12,213 nt of DNA from positions 1-12,213 of the forward strand of contig DATLMV010000114.1 of NCBI GenBank assembly GCA_035537095.1, written 5' to 3'. The stretch comes from DASWNP01 sp035537095. GTDB taxonomy: Bacteria; Acidobacteriota; Blastocatellia; Pyrinomonadales; Pyrinomonadaceae. How positions within the stretch are numbered: the stretch's first letter is position 1; each line of letters starts with the position of its first letter. Positions 1 to 6,443 of this stretch are shown piece by piece. The notes below the pieces were generated by a model. It did not search any database, had not been told where the DNA came from, and worked only from the letters and a program-made list of their open reading frames with translations. The translations under genes and the position numbers were made by a program.

Positions 1-1
1 G

Positions 2-166
2 CACCTCTGGATTTACGATGCCGAGTCGCTGTTGCTGCTGCTGCGTCAGGCCGGATTCGCACGCGCCGTCGAACAAAACTTCGGCGAGTCCGAGCACCCG
101 CGCATGCGCGACCTCGACTCCGAAGGCCGCGCCTTCGAGAGCCTCTACGTCGAAGCCGTCAAATAA
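2..166 (+). CDS. SAM-dependent methyltransferase, C-terminal end only (partial)
   Basis: Only the last 54 residues are inside the window; the reading frame is open from the left edge to TAA at 164-166. The fragment begins HLWIYDAESLLLLLRQAGF and ends SLYVEAVK. This matches the C-terminal pattern of class I SAM methyltransferases (Methyltransf_11 type) common in surface-glycan clusters: an aromatic-Tyr-Asp stretch, a helix ending in AGF, an L-D spacer, and a final S-L-[YF]-V-E-A-[VI]-K strand. No SAM-binding motif is visible because the N-terminal part lies outside the window. The downstream genes are glycosyltransferases, another methyltransferase and a nucleotide-sugar dehydratase on the same strand. 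The likely job is therefore methylation of a sugar or glycan intermediate in the cytoplasm. The family call is an inference from a short fragment. Confidence 0.6.
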   Translation, partial: HLWIYDAESLLLLLRQAGFARAVEQNFGESEHPRMRDLDSEGRAFESLYVEAVK

Positions 167-185
167 GCGCGGCGCAAACAAGACG

Positions 186-369
186 GAATCTAACAGGAAT
201 AGACACAAAAAAGGGAAAGGGGAAAGGGTTAAATGGGGAAAGGGGAAAGGCTAAAGCGCGACAGGGCCGGTGCTGACTACCGGCTGCGCTGTCCTCTATT
301 CTCCTTTTGCCCTTTTACCCCTTTACCCTTTTCCCCTTCTCTGTTCATCCTGTCCATCCCTGTTAATTT
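186..369. repeat. Intergenic imperfect inverted repeat made of G-tracts then C-tracts
   Basis: The gap between the partial methyltransferase and the next gene contains G-runs at 213-215, 219-222, 226-228, 235-238 and 242-245, separated by 3-6 A/T bases. About 65 bp later come C-runs at 310-312, 318-321, 326-328 and 333-336, separated by 4-5 T/A bases. The two arms are imperfectly complementary. The flanks also echo each other: TAACAGGAATAGACA at 191-205 resembles the reverse complement of 353-367 (TAACAGGGATGGACA). Each arm meets the usual G-quadruplex rule (four runs of at least three G, loops of at most 7), on opposite strands. A sister element lies at 4752-4952. The function is unknown; it may be a mobile or amplified non-coding repeat family. 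Confidence 0.6.
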
Positions 370-395
370 CTCCGGTCACTCTTAAGAGATTCACT

Positions 396-1310
396 TTGAA
401 AACACCCGTCGCTTTTCTCATCTTCAATCGTCCCGAGACGACCGCGCGCGTCTTCGCGGAGATTGCGCGCGCGCGTCCCGAGAAGCTGCTCGTTGTCGCC
501 GACGGGCCGCGCGACGGGCGTCCGGAAGAAGCGGAGCGGTGTCGTGCGACGCGCGCCGTCGTCGAGCGCGTTGATTGGGAGTGCGAAGTTTTGACCGATT
601 ACGCGGAGACGAATCTCGGCTGTAAGGCGCGCATTGCAAGCGGCCTCGGATGGGTCTTCGAGCAGGTCGCGGAAGCGATTATCCTCGAAGACGATTGCCT
701 GCCGCATCCCAGTTTTTTTCCGTTCTGCGAGGAACTCTTGGAGCGTTACCGCGACGACGAGCGCGTCTCGATGATCAGCGGCGACAACTTCCAGCGAGGC
801 CAAAGGCGCACGCCCTACAGCTACTACTTTTCGCGCTACCCGCACATCTGGGGCTGGGCTTCTTGGCGGCGCGCGTGGCAGCATTACGACCCCGACATCA
901 AATATTGGCAGGCTCTGCGCAAGACCGACTGGCTGCGCGATATTCTCGGCGACGACGTGACGGCGCGCTACTGGCAAGCAATCTTCGACAACGTCGCCGC
1001 CGGACGTGCGACGACTTGGGATTATCAATGGCTGTTCGCCTGTTGGGCGCAGAACGGTTTCGCCGTCGCGCCCGAGGTGAATCTCATCTCCAACATCGGT
1101 TTCGGCGCAGACTCCACGCACACCGCCACGCCCGACGAGACGGCCAATCTCCCCGCAGGCGAGATGCTTTTCCCGCTCCGGCATCCGCCCTACTTCGTGA
1201 GGGAGCGCGCGGCTGACGATTTCGAGTCGGAGTTCGTCTTCAAGTGCGCGGCGAGCGAGCGGCGCTGGGCGGCGCGCGCGCGTCGCAAGCTCTCGACGCT
1301 GATGCCTTGA
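396..1310 (+). CDS. Glycosyltransferase, GT-A fold (GT2 / GNT-I-like)
   Basis: The 304-residue protein probably transfers a sugar from a nucleotide sugar during surface-glycan synthesis on the cytoplasmic side. It begins (M)KTPVAFLIFNRPETT, the typical start of a GT-A fold group often annotated as nucleotide-diphospho-sugar or GNT-I-like transferases. Residues 32-38 (LVVADGP) form the first strand and loop. ILEDD at 96-100 is the DXD-equivalent metal/nucleotide site. Conserved blocks follow at 126-131 (SMISGD), 149-157 (PHIWGWASW) and 207-213 (TTWDYQW). The TTG start at 396 was chosen because the family begins here and AAGAGA lies 6 bases upstream. The frame is open further up to GTG 270, but that extension is a Leu/Pro/Phe-rich translation of the pyrimidine-rich repeat. 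The acceptor and sugar cannot be read from the sequence. Confidence 0.85.
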   Translation: MKTPVAFLIFNRPETTARVFAEIARARPEKLLVVADGPRDGRPEEAERCRATRAVVERVDWECEVLTDYAETNLGCKARIASGLGWVFEQVAEAIILEDDCLPHPSFFPFCEELLERYRDDERVSMISGDNFQRGQRRTPYSYYFSRYPHIWGWASWRRAWQHYDPDIKYWQALRKTDWLRDILGDDVTARYWQAIFDNVAAGRATTWDYQWLFACWAQNGFAVAPEVNLISNIGFGADSTHTATPDETANLPAGEMLFPLRHPPYFVRERAADDFESEFVFKCAASERRWAARARRKLSTLMP

Positions 1311-1347
1311 ACGTTCGCGCGCGGCTGATGCCTTGAAGGTTCGCGCG
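1298..1347 (+). repeat. Two imperfect 24-bp direct copies spanning the stop codon of the glycosyltransferase
   Basis: The 24-bp stretch at 1298-1321 is repeated at 1324-1347 with a single mismatch (C versus G), giving a 26-bp period. The first copy holds the TGA at 1308-1310; the second copy is entirely downstream and carries a duplicate CTTGA. This looks like a recent slip or tandem duplication at the gene end. It extends the 3' spacer without altering the protein. Confidence 0.85.
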
Positions 1348-1426
1348 AGCTTTAGTTGAGACGACGAGTGATTCCGTTCAGATGATTGAGACGACGACAA
1401 GAGCAGAGATGAGCGAACAGGGGAAA

Positions 1427-2257
1427 ATGACGACGACGGAGGCGGTCGCACACCTGCGCCGCGACCCGCAGTACGCCGACGTGATCCGCGACTCTTATCT
1501 GGAAGCGGACGTGCAGGCGGCGGCAGAGCGTTTCCGGCGTTCGGGCGAGTTTGCGGAAGTGCGCGCGATGCTGGGCGGGCGGCTCGCGGGCGGCAAAGTT
1601 TTAGACCTCGGGGCGGGCACGGGCATCGCGTCTTATGCGCTGGCGCACGCGGGCGCGTCGCTCGTCTATGCGCTCGAACCGGACGCGAGCGCGGAGGTCG
1701 GGCGCGGCGCGATTGTGCGCCTGTGCGCGAATCTGCCCGTCGAAGTCTTGGATGCTTTCGGCGAGCGGATTCCGCTTGAGGATGAGACGGTAGATATAGT
1801 TTATGCGCGGCAGGTCTTGCATCACACGCGCGACTTGGGGAGCACGCTCCGCGAGTGTGCGCGCATCTTGCGGCGGAGCGGCGTGATGCTCATCTGCCGC
1901 GAGCACGTCGCCGACGACGAAGCGCAACTCCGGCAGTTTCTCTCGGAGCATCCGATTCACAGGCTGGCGGGCGGCGAGCACGCTTACCCGCTCGACGCCT
2001 ACACGGCGGCCATCGAAGGGGCTGGCCTGAGAGTCGAACAAAAACTCGGGCCGTGGGATTCTCTGATCAACGCTTTTCCGAGCGTGAGGACGAAAGAGGA
2101 GTTTGAGAGTTTTCCGCAAAGGATGCTCGGCGAGCGTTTCGGGCTGGCGGGCGCGCTGGCGGCGCGCGTGCCGTTCGTGCGCCCGTTCGTCTGGCGGAGG
2201 ATTCGGCGCGTCGCGCCGCCGGGTCGTCTCTATTCGTTTCTCGCCGTCAAACCCTGA
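1427..2257 (+). CDS. Class I SAM-dependent methyltransferase (Methyltransf_11 type)
   Basis: From the chosen start this is a 276-residue cytoplasmic methyltransferase. Numbering here is from the upstream ATG at 1382. Motif I is VLDLGAGTG at 73-81. The acidic residue that holds the SAM ribose is E99 in ALEPD. A motif with IPLEDETVDIVYARQVLHH at 130-148 matches the post-II/IV region of the family. The first 45 residues before motif I are helical and probably cap the active site. Three in-frame ATGs compete: 1382 (no clear ribosome site), 1409 and 1427. I prefer 1427 because AGGGG lies 3 bases upstream and the resulting N-terminus fits my memory of relatives, but 1409 is possible. The gene ends 9 bp before the dehydratase gene. 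The substrate is unknown; a sugar or glycan intermediate fits the neighbourhood. Confidence 0.85.
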   Translation: MTTTEAVAHLRRDPQYADVIRDSYLEADVQAAAERFRRSGEFAEVRAMLGGRLAGGKVLDLGAGTGIASYALAHAGASLVYALEPDASAEVGRGAIVRLCANLPVEVLDAFGERIPLEDETVDIVYARQVLHHTRDLGSTLRECARILRRSGVMLICREHVADDEAQLRQFLSEHPIHRLAGGEHAYPLDAYTAAIEGAGLRVEQKLGPWDSLINAFPSVRTKEEFESFPQRMLGERFGLAGALAARVPFVRPFVWRRIRRVAPPGRLYSFLAVKP

Positions 2258-2266
2258 CCGAGCCAC

Positions 2267-3439
2267 ATGAGCACGCACGACTTCACGCCGCAGACCGCCA
2301 TCGTCATCGGCGCATCAGGACAGGATGGCTACTTTCTCACCGAGCGACTGCTCGCCGAGCGTTGGCGTGTGCACGCGACCGCGCGACAGCCCGACGCCCT
2401 CCGCACGCTCGCCGCGCTCCCGGCATCGGCAGACAACCTTCATCTTCACAGCTTCGATTTGATCGAACCCTCCGCGCTCTTTGAGTTGATCGCGCGGACA
2501 CGTCCCGAGGAGATTTACAATCTCGCCGGACAGTCGAGCGTCTCGCGCTCGTTCGCCGAGCCTTTCAAGACTTGGCGCACGAACGCCGATTTCGTCGTCG
2601 GGCTGCTTGAACACCTCCGTCTTCACAGTCCCGCGACGCGCTTCTATCAGGCTTCCTCGACGGACATGTTCGGCGGCATCGCCGGAGGCACGGCGCGTTA
2701 CGACGAAGACGCGCGCCTTAACCCGCAGAGTCCCTACGCGAGCGCGAAGGCGGCGGCGCACCTGCTCTGCCATTTCTACCGGCAGGCATACAATCTCCGC
2801 ATCGGTTGCGGCATCCTCTCGAATCACGAATCACACCGCAGGCCCGCGCAGTTTCTCTCGCGCAAGATAACCGACCACGTCGCCGCGCTTCGTCGCCTGC
2901 CGCGCGCGGAGTTGGAGAAGTCTCCGCCGCTGACGATGGGCAACCTGAAGATTCGACGCGATTGGGGTTTCGCTCCCGATTACGTCGAAGGCATGCGCTT
3001 AATTCTCAGGCAGATCAGCGTCCGCTCCGCGCGGCGCAACGAGACGACACAGACGGCGCACGAAAGCGGAGACGCTACGACGCTTGCTCCGCTGGTTGAT
3101 GAAGGGCGCGCTTACAGAGATTACGTGTTAGGGACGGGCGAGACGCACGCCGTTTGGGAGTTGGTTGACGCGGCTTTTCGTCTCGCGGGTTTCGCGCTCG
3201 AATGGCAACTCGAAGGCGAGGAGCCGTCGCGCTGGCTCGCGCGTTTTCGCACGTCGGGAGGTGTGGCCGTCGTCGTTGACGAAAAGTTGCTGCGCCCGTC
3301 CGACCCTCTCGTGATACAGGTTGACCCGACACGCGCGCGCGCCGAACTCGGCTGGTCGCCGCGCGCGGGGCTGGAAGTTTTCCTCAGAGACATGCTCGGC
3401 GAAACGACCGTGCGCGCCGCGCATGGAGAGCAGGACTGA
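2267..3439 (+). CDS. gmd: GDP-mannose 4,6-dehydratase-like NAD(P)-dependent sugar dehydratase
   Basis: The 390-residue extended short-chain dehydrogenase (SDR) probably converts GDP-D-mannose to GDP-4-keto-6-deoxy-D-mannose, the precursor of fucose, rhamnose or perosamine-type sugars. The Rossmann motif GASGQDGYFL is at 15-24. NLAGQSSV (85-92), YASAK with catalytic Tyr157 and Lys161, GILSNHESHRR (182-192) and MGNLKIRRDWGFAPDYVEGM (224-243) are GMD signatures. The catalytic loop reads QASSTDMFG (128-136). GMD usually has Glu where Asp133 lies, so the general base may be one carbon shorter. An extra low-complexity stretch at about 252-283 precedes the conserved LGTGETH (288-294). The start ATG lies 9 bp after the previous stop, and the end overlaps the next gene by 17 bp, so translation is probably coupled. 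A related dehydratase or epimerase with another GDP-sugar substrate is possible. Confidence 0.85.
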   Translation: MSTHDFTPQTAIVIGASGQDGYFLTERLLAERWRVHATARQPDALRTLAALPASADNLHLHSFDLIEPSALFELIARTRPEEIYNLAGQSSVSRSFAEPFKTWRTNADFVVGLLEHLRLHSPATRFYQASSTDMFGGIAGGTARYDEDARLNPQSPYASAKAAAHLLCHFYRQAYNLRIGCGILSNHESHRRPAQFLSRKITDHVAALRRLPRAELEKSPPLTMGNLKIRRDWGFAPDYVEGMRLILRQISVRSARRNETTQTAHESGDATTLAPLVDEGRAYRDYVLGTGETHAVWELVDAAFRLAGFALEWQLEGEEPSRWLARFRTSGGVAVVVDEKLLRPSDPLVIQVDPTRARAELGWSPRAGLEVFLRDMLGETTVRAAHGEQD

Positions 3440-4751
3440 TTTGACGCCCGCACCGCCCGCGCTGCCGACGACGCCCGAGCCGGAGCGACCCTTGCGCGTC
3501 GTGATTGACGCGCGACTGGCGAGCGGCACGCTCGGCGGCGTCGAACAGTTCATCATCGGACTCGCCGACGGTCTCTCCCAACTCAACGACGGCCCCGAAG
3601 AGTTTCTCTTTCTCACCTACGCCGGACGCGACGCGTGGCTCAAGCCCTACATCGGCGGCTCATGCCGCATCATCCACGGCACAGCCGCGACCCGGCAACC
3701 CGCTTGGACGCGCGCTCTCAAACTCCTGCCCTTCGTCCGACCGCTCGCGCGCAAACTTCTCTCGCCCGTCCTCGCGCGTCGCGCGCCCGCTCGCCTGCCG
3801 CTCCCGCGCTCGGACGGCATGGTCGAGCGTGCCGGAGTTGACCTGATACACTTTCCCACGCAGAGCGCCTTCCTCACGGAAGTGCCGAGCATCTATCACC
3901 CCTGGGATTTGCAACACCTGCACCTGCCGCAGTATTTCACGCCGGAAGTCGTCGCCGCGCGCGAGCACGCCTATCGCGCCTTCTGCGCGCAGGCGCGGAT
4001 GGTCTGCGTGGCGACCACTTGGCAACGGCGCGACATGATAGAGCAATACGGGCTGCCGGAAGAGAAAGTGCAGGTCGTCGCCGCCGCGCCCGTCCTGAGC
4101 GCGTACCCGTCGCCCTCTGACGAAGACCTGCGAGAGGCGGCGCGGAAATTCGGTCTGCCCCCGAGCTTCATCTTCTATCCGGCGCAGACGTGGGCACACA
4201 AAAATCATCTCGGCTTACTCGACGCGCTCGCGCTGCTGCGACAGCGGGAGGGCTTGCGCGTGCCGCTCGTCTCGTCGGGAAAACTCAACGACTTTCATCC
4301 CGAAATCGAACGGCGCGCGCGCGAGTTGGGGTTAGACGACGGGGTGCGTTTTCTCGGTTTCGTCAGCCCGCTTGAGTTGCAATGTCTCTATCGTCTCGCG
4401 CGCGCGATGATCTTCCCGACCTTCTTCGAGGGCTTCGGGTTGCCGGTCTTGGAAGCGTTTCTGGCGGGCGTGCCCGTGGCCTGTTCCAACGTCACGTCGC
4501 TGCCCGAACAGGCCGGAGACGCCGCGCTCATCTTCGACCCGCGCAGCCCCGCAGAGATAGCCGACGCCGTCCGCCGCCTCTGGACAGACGACCAACTCTG
4601 CCTCTCCCTCGTCGCGCGCGGCCACGAACGCGCGCGCCTCTTCACATGGCATCACACCGCACGCCTCTTCCGCGCACACTACCGCCGTCTCGCCAACCGC
4701 ACACTCTCTCCCGCCGACCAGACGCTCTTCTCCGCGCCGCCCATCATTTGA
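3423..4751 (+). CDS. Glycosyltransferase family 4 (GT-B fold)
   Basis: The 442-residue retaining-type glycosyltransferase uses a nucleotide sugar donor to extend a glycan at the inner face of the membrane. The N-terminal Rossmann domain starts LRVVIDARLASGTLGGVEQF (24-43), with the GGVE acceptor-side loop. The C-terminal donor domain contains TWAHKNH (256-262), where Lys260 would contact the donor phosphate. It also contains the EX7E motif, Glu336 and Glu344, in FFEGFGLPVLEAF (334-346), followed by VPVACSNVTSLPEQAGDAA (350-368). This is the mannosyltransferase-like (WbdB/WbaZ-type) GT4 pattern. The ATG at 3423 was chosen: the frame is open upstream to 3321, but that would overlap the dehydratase by over 100 bp. 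The chosen overlap is 17 bp. With a GDP-mannose-processing neighbour, a GDP-sugar donor is plausible but not shown. Confidence 0.88.
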   Translation: MESRTDLTPAPPALPTTPEPERPLRVVIDARLASGTLGGVEQFIIGLADGLSQLNDGPEEFLFLTYAGRDAWLKPYIGGSCRIIHGTAATRQPAWTRALKLLPFVRPLARKLLSPVLARRAPARLPLPRSDGMVERAGVDLIHFPTQSAFLTEVPSIYHPWDLQHLHLPQYFTPEVVAAREHAYRAFCAQARMVCVATTWQRRDMIEQYGLPEEKVQVVAAAPVLSAYPSPSDEDLREAARKFGLPPSFIFYPAQTWAHKNHLGLLDALALLRQREGLRVPLVSSGKLNDFHPEIERRARELGLDDGVRFLGFVSPLELQCLYRLARAMIFPTFFEGFGLPVLEAFLAGVPVACSNVTSLPEQAGDAALIFDPRSPAEIADAVRRLWTDDQLCLSLVARGHERARLFTWHHTARLFRAHYRRLANRTLSPADQTLFSAPPII

Positions 4752-4952
4752 GCAAGGGGGAAAGGGGTAAAGGTGAAATGGGGAAAGGGTCGGAAGTCCG
4801 AAGTCTGAAAGTCCGAAGTCGAGAGACAAAGTTCTTATCTTTTAACTTTGAACTTCTTTGGACTCTCAAGGCGAGACAGACGCCGGACGGAGGGTTTCTG
4901 TTCTCTTCCTTTTCCCTTCCCCTTTTCCCTTTCCCCTTTTACCCTTTCCCCC
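4752..4952. repeat. Second G-tract / C-tract intergenic element, with short direct repeats
   Basis: This element starts 4 bases after the stop of the GT4 gene and has the same layout as the one at 186-369. G-runs on the + strand lie at 4756-4760, 4764-4767, 4780-4783 and 4787-4789. After about 125 bp come six C-runs at 4914-4916, 4919-4922, 4927-4929, 4933-4936, 4942-4944 and 4948-4952. The C-run block, read on the - strand, is a strong G-quadruplex motif with loops of 2-5 bases. Between the arms, AAGTCCGAAGTC occurs twice (4794-4805 and 4809-4820, period 15 bp), followed by an A/T-rich stretch with AACTTTGAACTTC-like text. No gene is seen. The 4752-5053 gap separates the convergent + and - gene blocks. 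Confidence 0.6.
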
Positions 4953-4985
4953 TTTTGAACTTCCCTGCGTCGTCCATAAAAGATC

Positions 4986-5020
4986 AGAGCCGGATGCAGG
5001 GGAGAGTTGCATCCGGCTCT
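4986..5020 (-). terminator. Intrinsic terminator of the FecR-like gene
   Basis: A perfect 13-bp stem has AGAGCCGGATGCA at 4986-4998 pairing with 5008-5020 across a 9-base loop. On the - strand it starts 33 bases after the stop of the FecR-like gene and is followed within a few bases by TTTTA. On the + strand no T-run follows, so it works mainly for - strand transcripts arriving from the right. Confidence 0.8.
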
Positions 5021-5053
5021 TCGGAAGATTGGGTTGATGGTTTGCGCGACGGT

Positions 5054-5791
5054 TTAGCTCGGGCTGCTCGGGCTCGGCGGGCCGGGCGGGAGCACGTTGT
5101 CGTCGCCGCCCTGACTGACGACGAGCGCGATGGCCGCGATGACCGCTCCGAGTCCGACGAGCACGGCGACGACACGGTTGCTGCTCAGATCACCCGCTTC
5201 GTCTCCGCGCATGACGCGATTGGCGGCGGCGCAGGTGGAATCCGGCGCGGGCGTGCCGATGGAATCTTGTCGGCCCGCCGGAACCGATTTGCTGACGTTT
5301 CCGCCGCGCAGTTCGACGCTTCCCGTCTGCGTGCTGACGACCGTGTATTCACAGACGAAATCAACCAGATAGACGTTCTGCTGGCCGGTGTCGGCGACCG
5401 CCGAACCGTCGCGGGTCATGACGCTGGAATTGATTCCGGCGGGCGTCGAGAAGCGGACGCGCCCCGCGTCGAGCATGCCCGTCAGGGTGTTGTCCGTGAA
5501 GGTCAGCTTGACGCTCGATTCCGGCAAGACCTCGACGCGCCCGAGTTTACCCAAGCTCACGACGGCGCTCGAACCCCTCGCCGTGGTGACGGTGCTGTCG
5601 GTAAAGATGGTCAGGCCCGTGACGGCGTTCTGTCCGTTGACGCTCACCTGTCCGGTGACTAACAGTTCGCCGGAGGGAGACTGCGGGGCGACGGCGGAGG
5701 GCGCGGCTAAGCCCACCATCGAGTAGGTGCTGACGAGCGCGACGACCAGACAGGAGATGATGAACGTGTGAGTGGGGGTTCGCTTAATCAT
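5054..5791 (-). CDS. Exported FecR-domain-like protein with C-terminal membrane anchor
   Basis: The 245-residue protein has a hydrophobic N-terminal segment at 9-30 (signal peptide or anchor). A beta-rich FecR-like domain follows at about 43-178: VTGQVSVNG, then TIFTDSTVTTARGSSAVVSL, then GRVEVLPESSVKLTF, then GRVRFSTPAG. After a Cys-containing linker (C147, C187), a second membrane segment lies at 207-226 before a polar tail rich in Pro, Ser and Gly. FecR domains sense or transmit envelope signals; here no ECF sigma factor gene is adjacent, so the partner is unknown. The start ATG 5789-5791 was chosen over an ATG 15 bases upstream because GGAGAGGA (5797-5804) lies at ideal spacing and overlaps that alternative start. 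The gene ends at a strong terminator. The FecR family call is from pattern recognition of strand spacing; an adhesin-like beta domain is the alternative. Confidence 0.7.
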   Translation of the reverse strand: MIKRTPTHTFIISCLVVALVSTYSMVGLAAPSAVAPQSPSGELLVTGQVSVNGQNAVTGLTIFTDSTVTTARGSSAVVSLGKLGRVEVLPESSVKLTFTDNTLTGMLDAGRVRFSTPAGINSSVMTRDGSAVADTGQQNVYLVDFVCEYTVVSTQTGSVELRGGNVSKSVPAGRQDSIGTPAPDSTCAAANRVMRGDEAGDLSSNRVVAVLVGLGAVIAAIALVVSQGGDDNVLPPGPPSPSSPS

Positions 5792-5796
5792 TGAGT

Positions 5797-5804
5797 TCCT
5801 CTCC
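5797..5804 (-). promoter_or_regulatory. Ribosome binding site deciding the FecR-like gene start
   Basis: GGAGAGGA on the - strand lies 5 bases before the ATG at 5791-5789. It overlaps an upstream in-frame ATG, making that alternative start unlikely. Confidence 0.75.
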
Positions 5805-5938
5805 ATACATCGAGGCTTGGGAAATTTCAGAAAGTTCGGGCGACGCGTGAGCGGCTTCGTCGGCAACAACTCATCTCGCGCAGCGGATTCGGGTACTTCT
5901 CTGCGGAAGTATTTAGAGAGCGGGTTTCTGTCCGGAAA

Positions 5939-5953
5939 AACCGCCCGGCGGTT
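5939..5953 (-). terminator. Compact terminator-like hairpin, - strand
   Basis: On the - strand AACCGC, a 3-base loop CGG, and GCGGTT form a 6-bp stem followed directly by TTT. It lies about 490 bases downstream of the DUF4384 gene and 150 bases before the FecR-like start, so it could separate the two transcripts. The stem is short, so it may not be functional. Confidence 0.35.
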
Positions 5954-6030
5954 AGAGCGTGCGATTGTTGACGCTCGCAGGCAAATGGCAGTTTGAACTG
6001 AGCCCGTGCGGCAGGCTATCCGAAGGGTAA

Positions 6031-6249
6031 GGCGAACGCGTCGCTCAGGCCGTCAAAACTGTTTCGGATGTCAAAAAAACCGGCGGTATGGCCTTCAATA
6101 ATGCTGATAAAAACGGTGCTGATAAGCTTTAAGGCAGCGGGATACTAGACCACTTATACGCAAATGTCAAACAAATCTTGGGCGGCGATTCGACCCTCCG
6201 CGACGCCCTTCAAGGAGACTCCGGCGGCGCGTTAAAACAACTCCTTTGA
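6031..6249 (+). pseudogene. Possible decayed gene fragment, one frame interrupted by a stop
   Basis: One + strand frame between a TAA at 6028-6030 and a TGA at 6247-6249 reads as two protein-like stretches separated by a single in-frame TAA at 6130-6132. The first begins GERVAQAVKTVSDVKKTGG and includes AFNNADKNGADKL. The second includes HLYANVKQILGG, then DSTLRDALQGDSGGALKQLL. Both look like soluble helical protein, and the second ends at a normal stop, which random frames in this GC-rich DNA rarely resemble. There is no ribosome site or good start codon. I do not recognise a family. It could equally be chance; no comparison was possible here. Confidence 0.28.
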
Positions 6250-6353
6250 CGCGTAAAAACGGCCTTCGCGCTTCGCTTCGGGCGTGCCGGAAACGCCCTG
6301 ACAGCAGTCTTTCAGGCGGGATAAAAGTCGGCCTTTGGAGCATCGGCGTCAGG

Positions 6354-6392
6354 CGGTTCGCGCGGGAAACTCGACGCTTCCCGCGCGAACCG
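6354..6392 (-). terminator. Strong hairpin downstream of the DUF4384 gene
   Basis: A perfect 15-bp stem pairs CGGTTCGCGCGGGAA (6354-6368) with 6378-6392 around a 9-base loop. It begins 51 bases after the stop of the - strand DUF4384 gene. No T-run follows immediately (the nearest is TTTTA about 30 bases on), so it may be a weak intrinsic terminator or a 3'-end stabilising hairpin. Confidence 0.5.
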
Positions 6393-6443
6393 TCGTCTGC
6401 TGACAGTCGAAGAAAACCGTCGTCGCGCGCTGCGTCTGCGCCG

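Larger units (their letters stand above)
5792..6443. other. 652-bp intergenic region between two - strand genes
   Basis: This gap holds the upstream region of the FecR-like gene and the 3' side of the DUF4384 gene. It contains a large perfect hairpin (6354-6392), a compact terminator-like hairpin (5939-5953), a small hairpin (5894-5911) and a stop-interrupted + strand reading frame (6031-6249). I could not identify a convincing -35/-10 pair for the FecR-like gene. The middle (about 6040-6180) is visibly richer in A/T than its surroundings. Open frames across 5772-5996 have no recognisable protein features. Confidence 0.5.

Noticed and set aside
186..369. CRISPR array, because of regular spacing of G-runs
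   Set aside because: The repeat units are under 10 bp, with no unique 30-bp spacers and no cas genes nearby.
363..1451. 362-codon open frame on the - strand across the glycosyltransferase
   Set aside because: The + strand frame carries the conserved GT-A motifs; the antisense product is Arg-rich and featureless.
5054..5791. Iron-citrate type FecR/FecI regulatory pair
   Set aside because: No ECF sigma factor or TonB receptor gene is adjacent, so only a FecR-like domain is claimed.
5772..5996. 74-codon open frame on the + strand
   Set aside because: It overlaps the start and ribosome site of the FecR-like gene on the other strand and shows no protein features.
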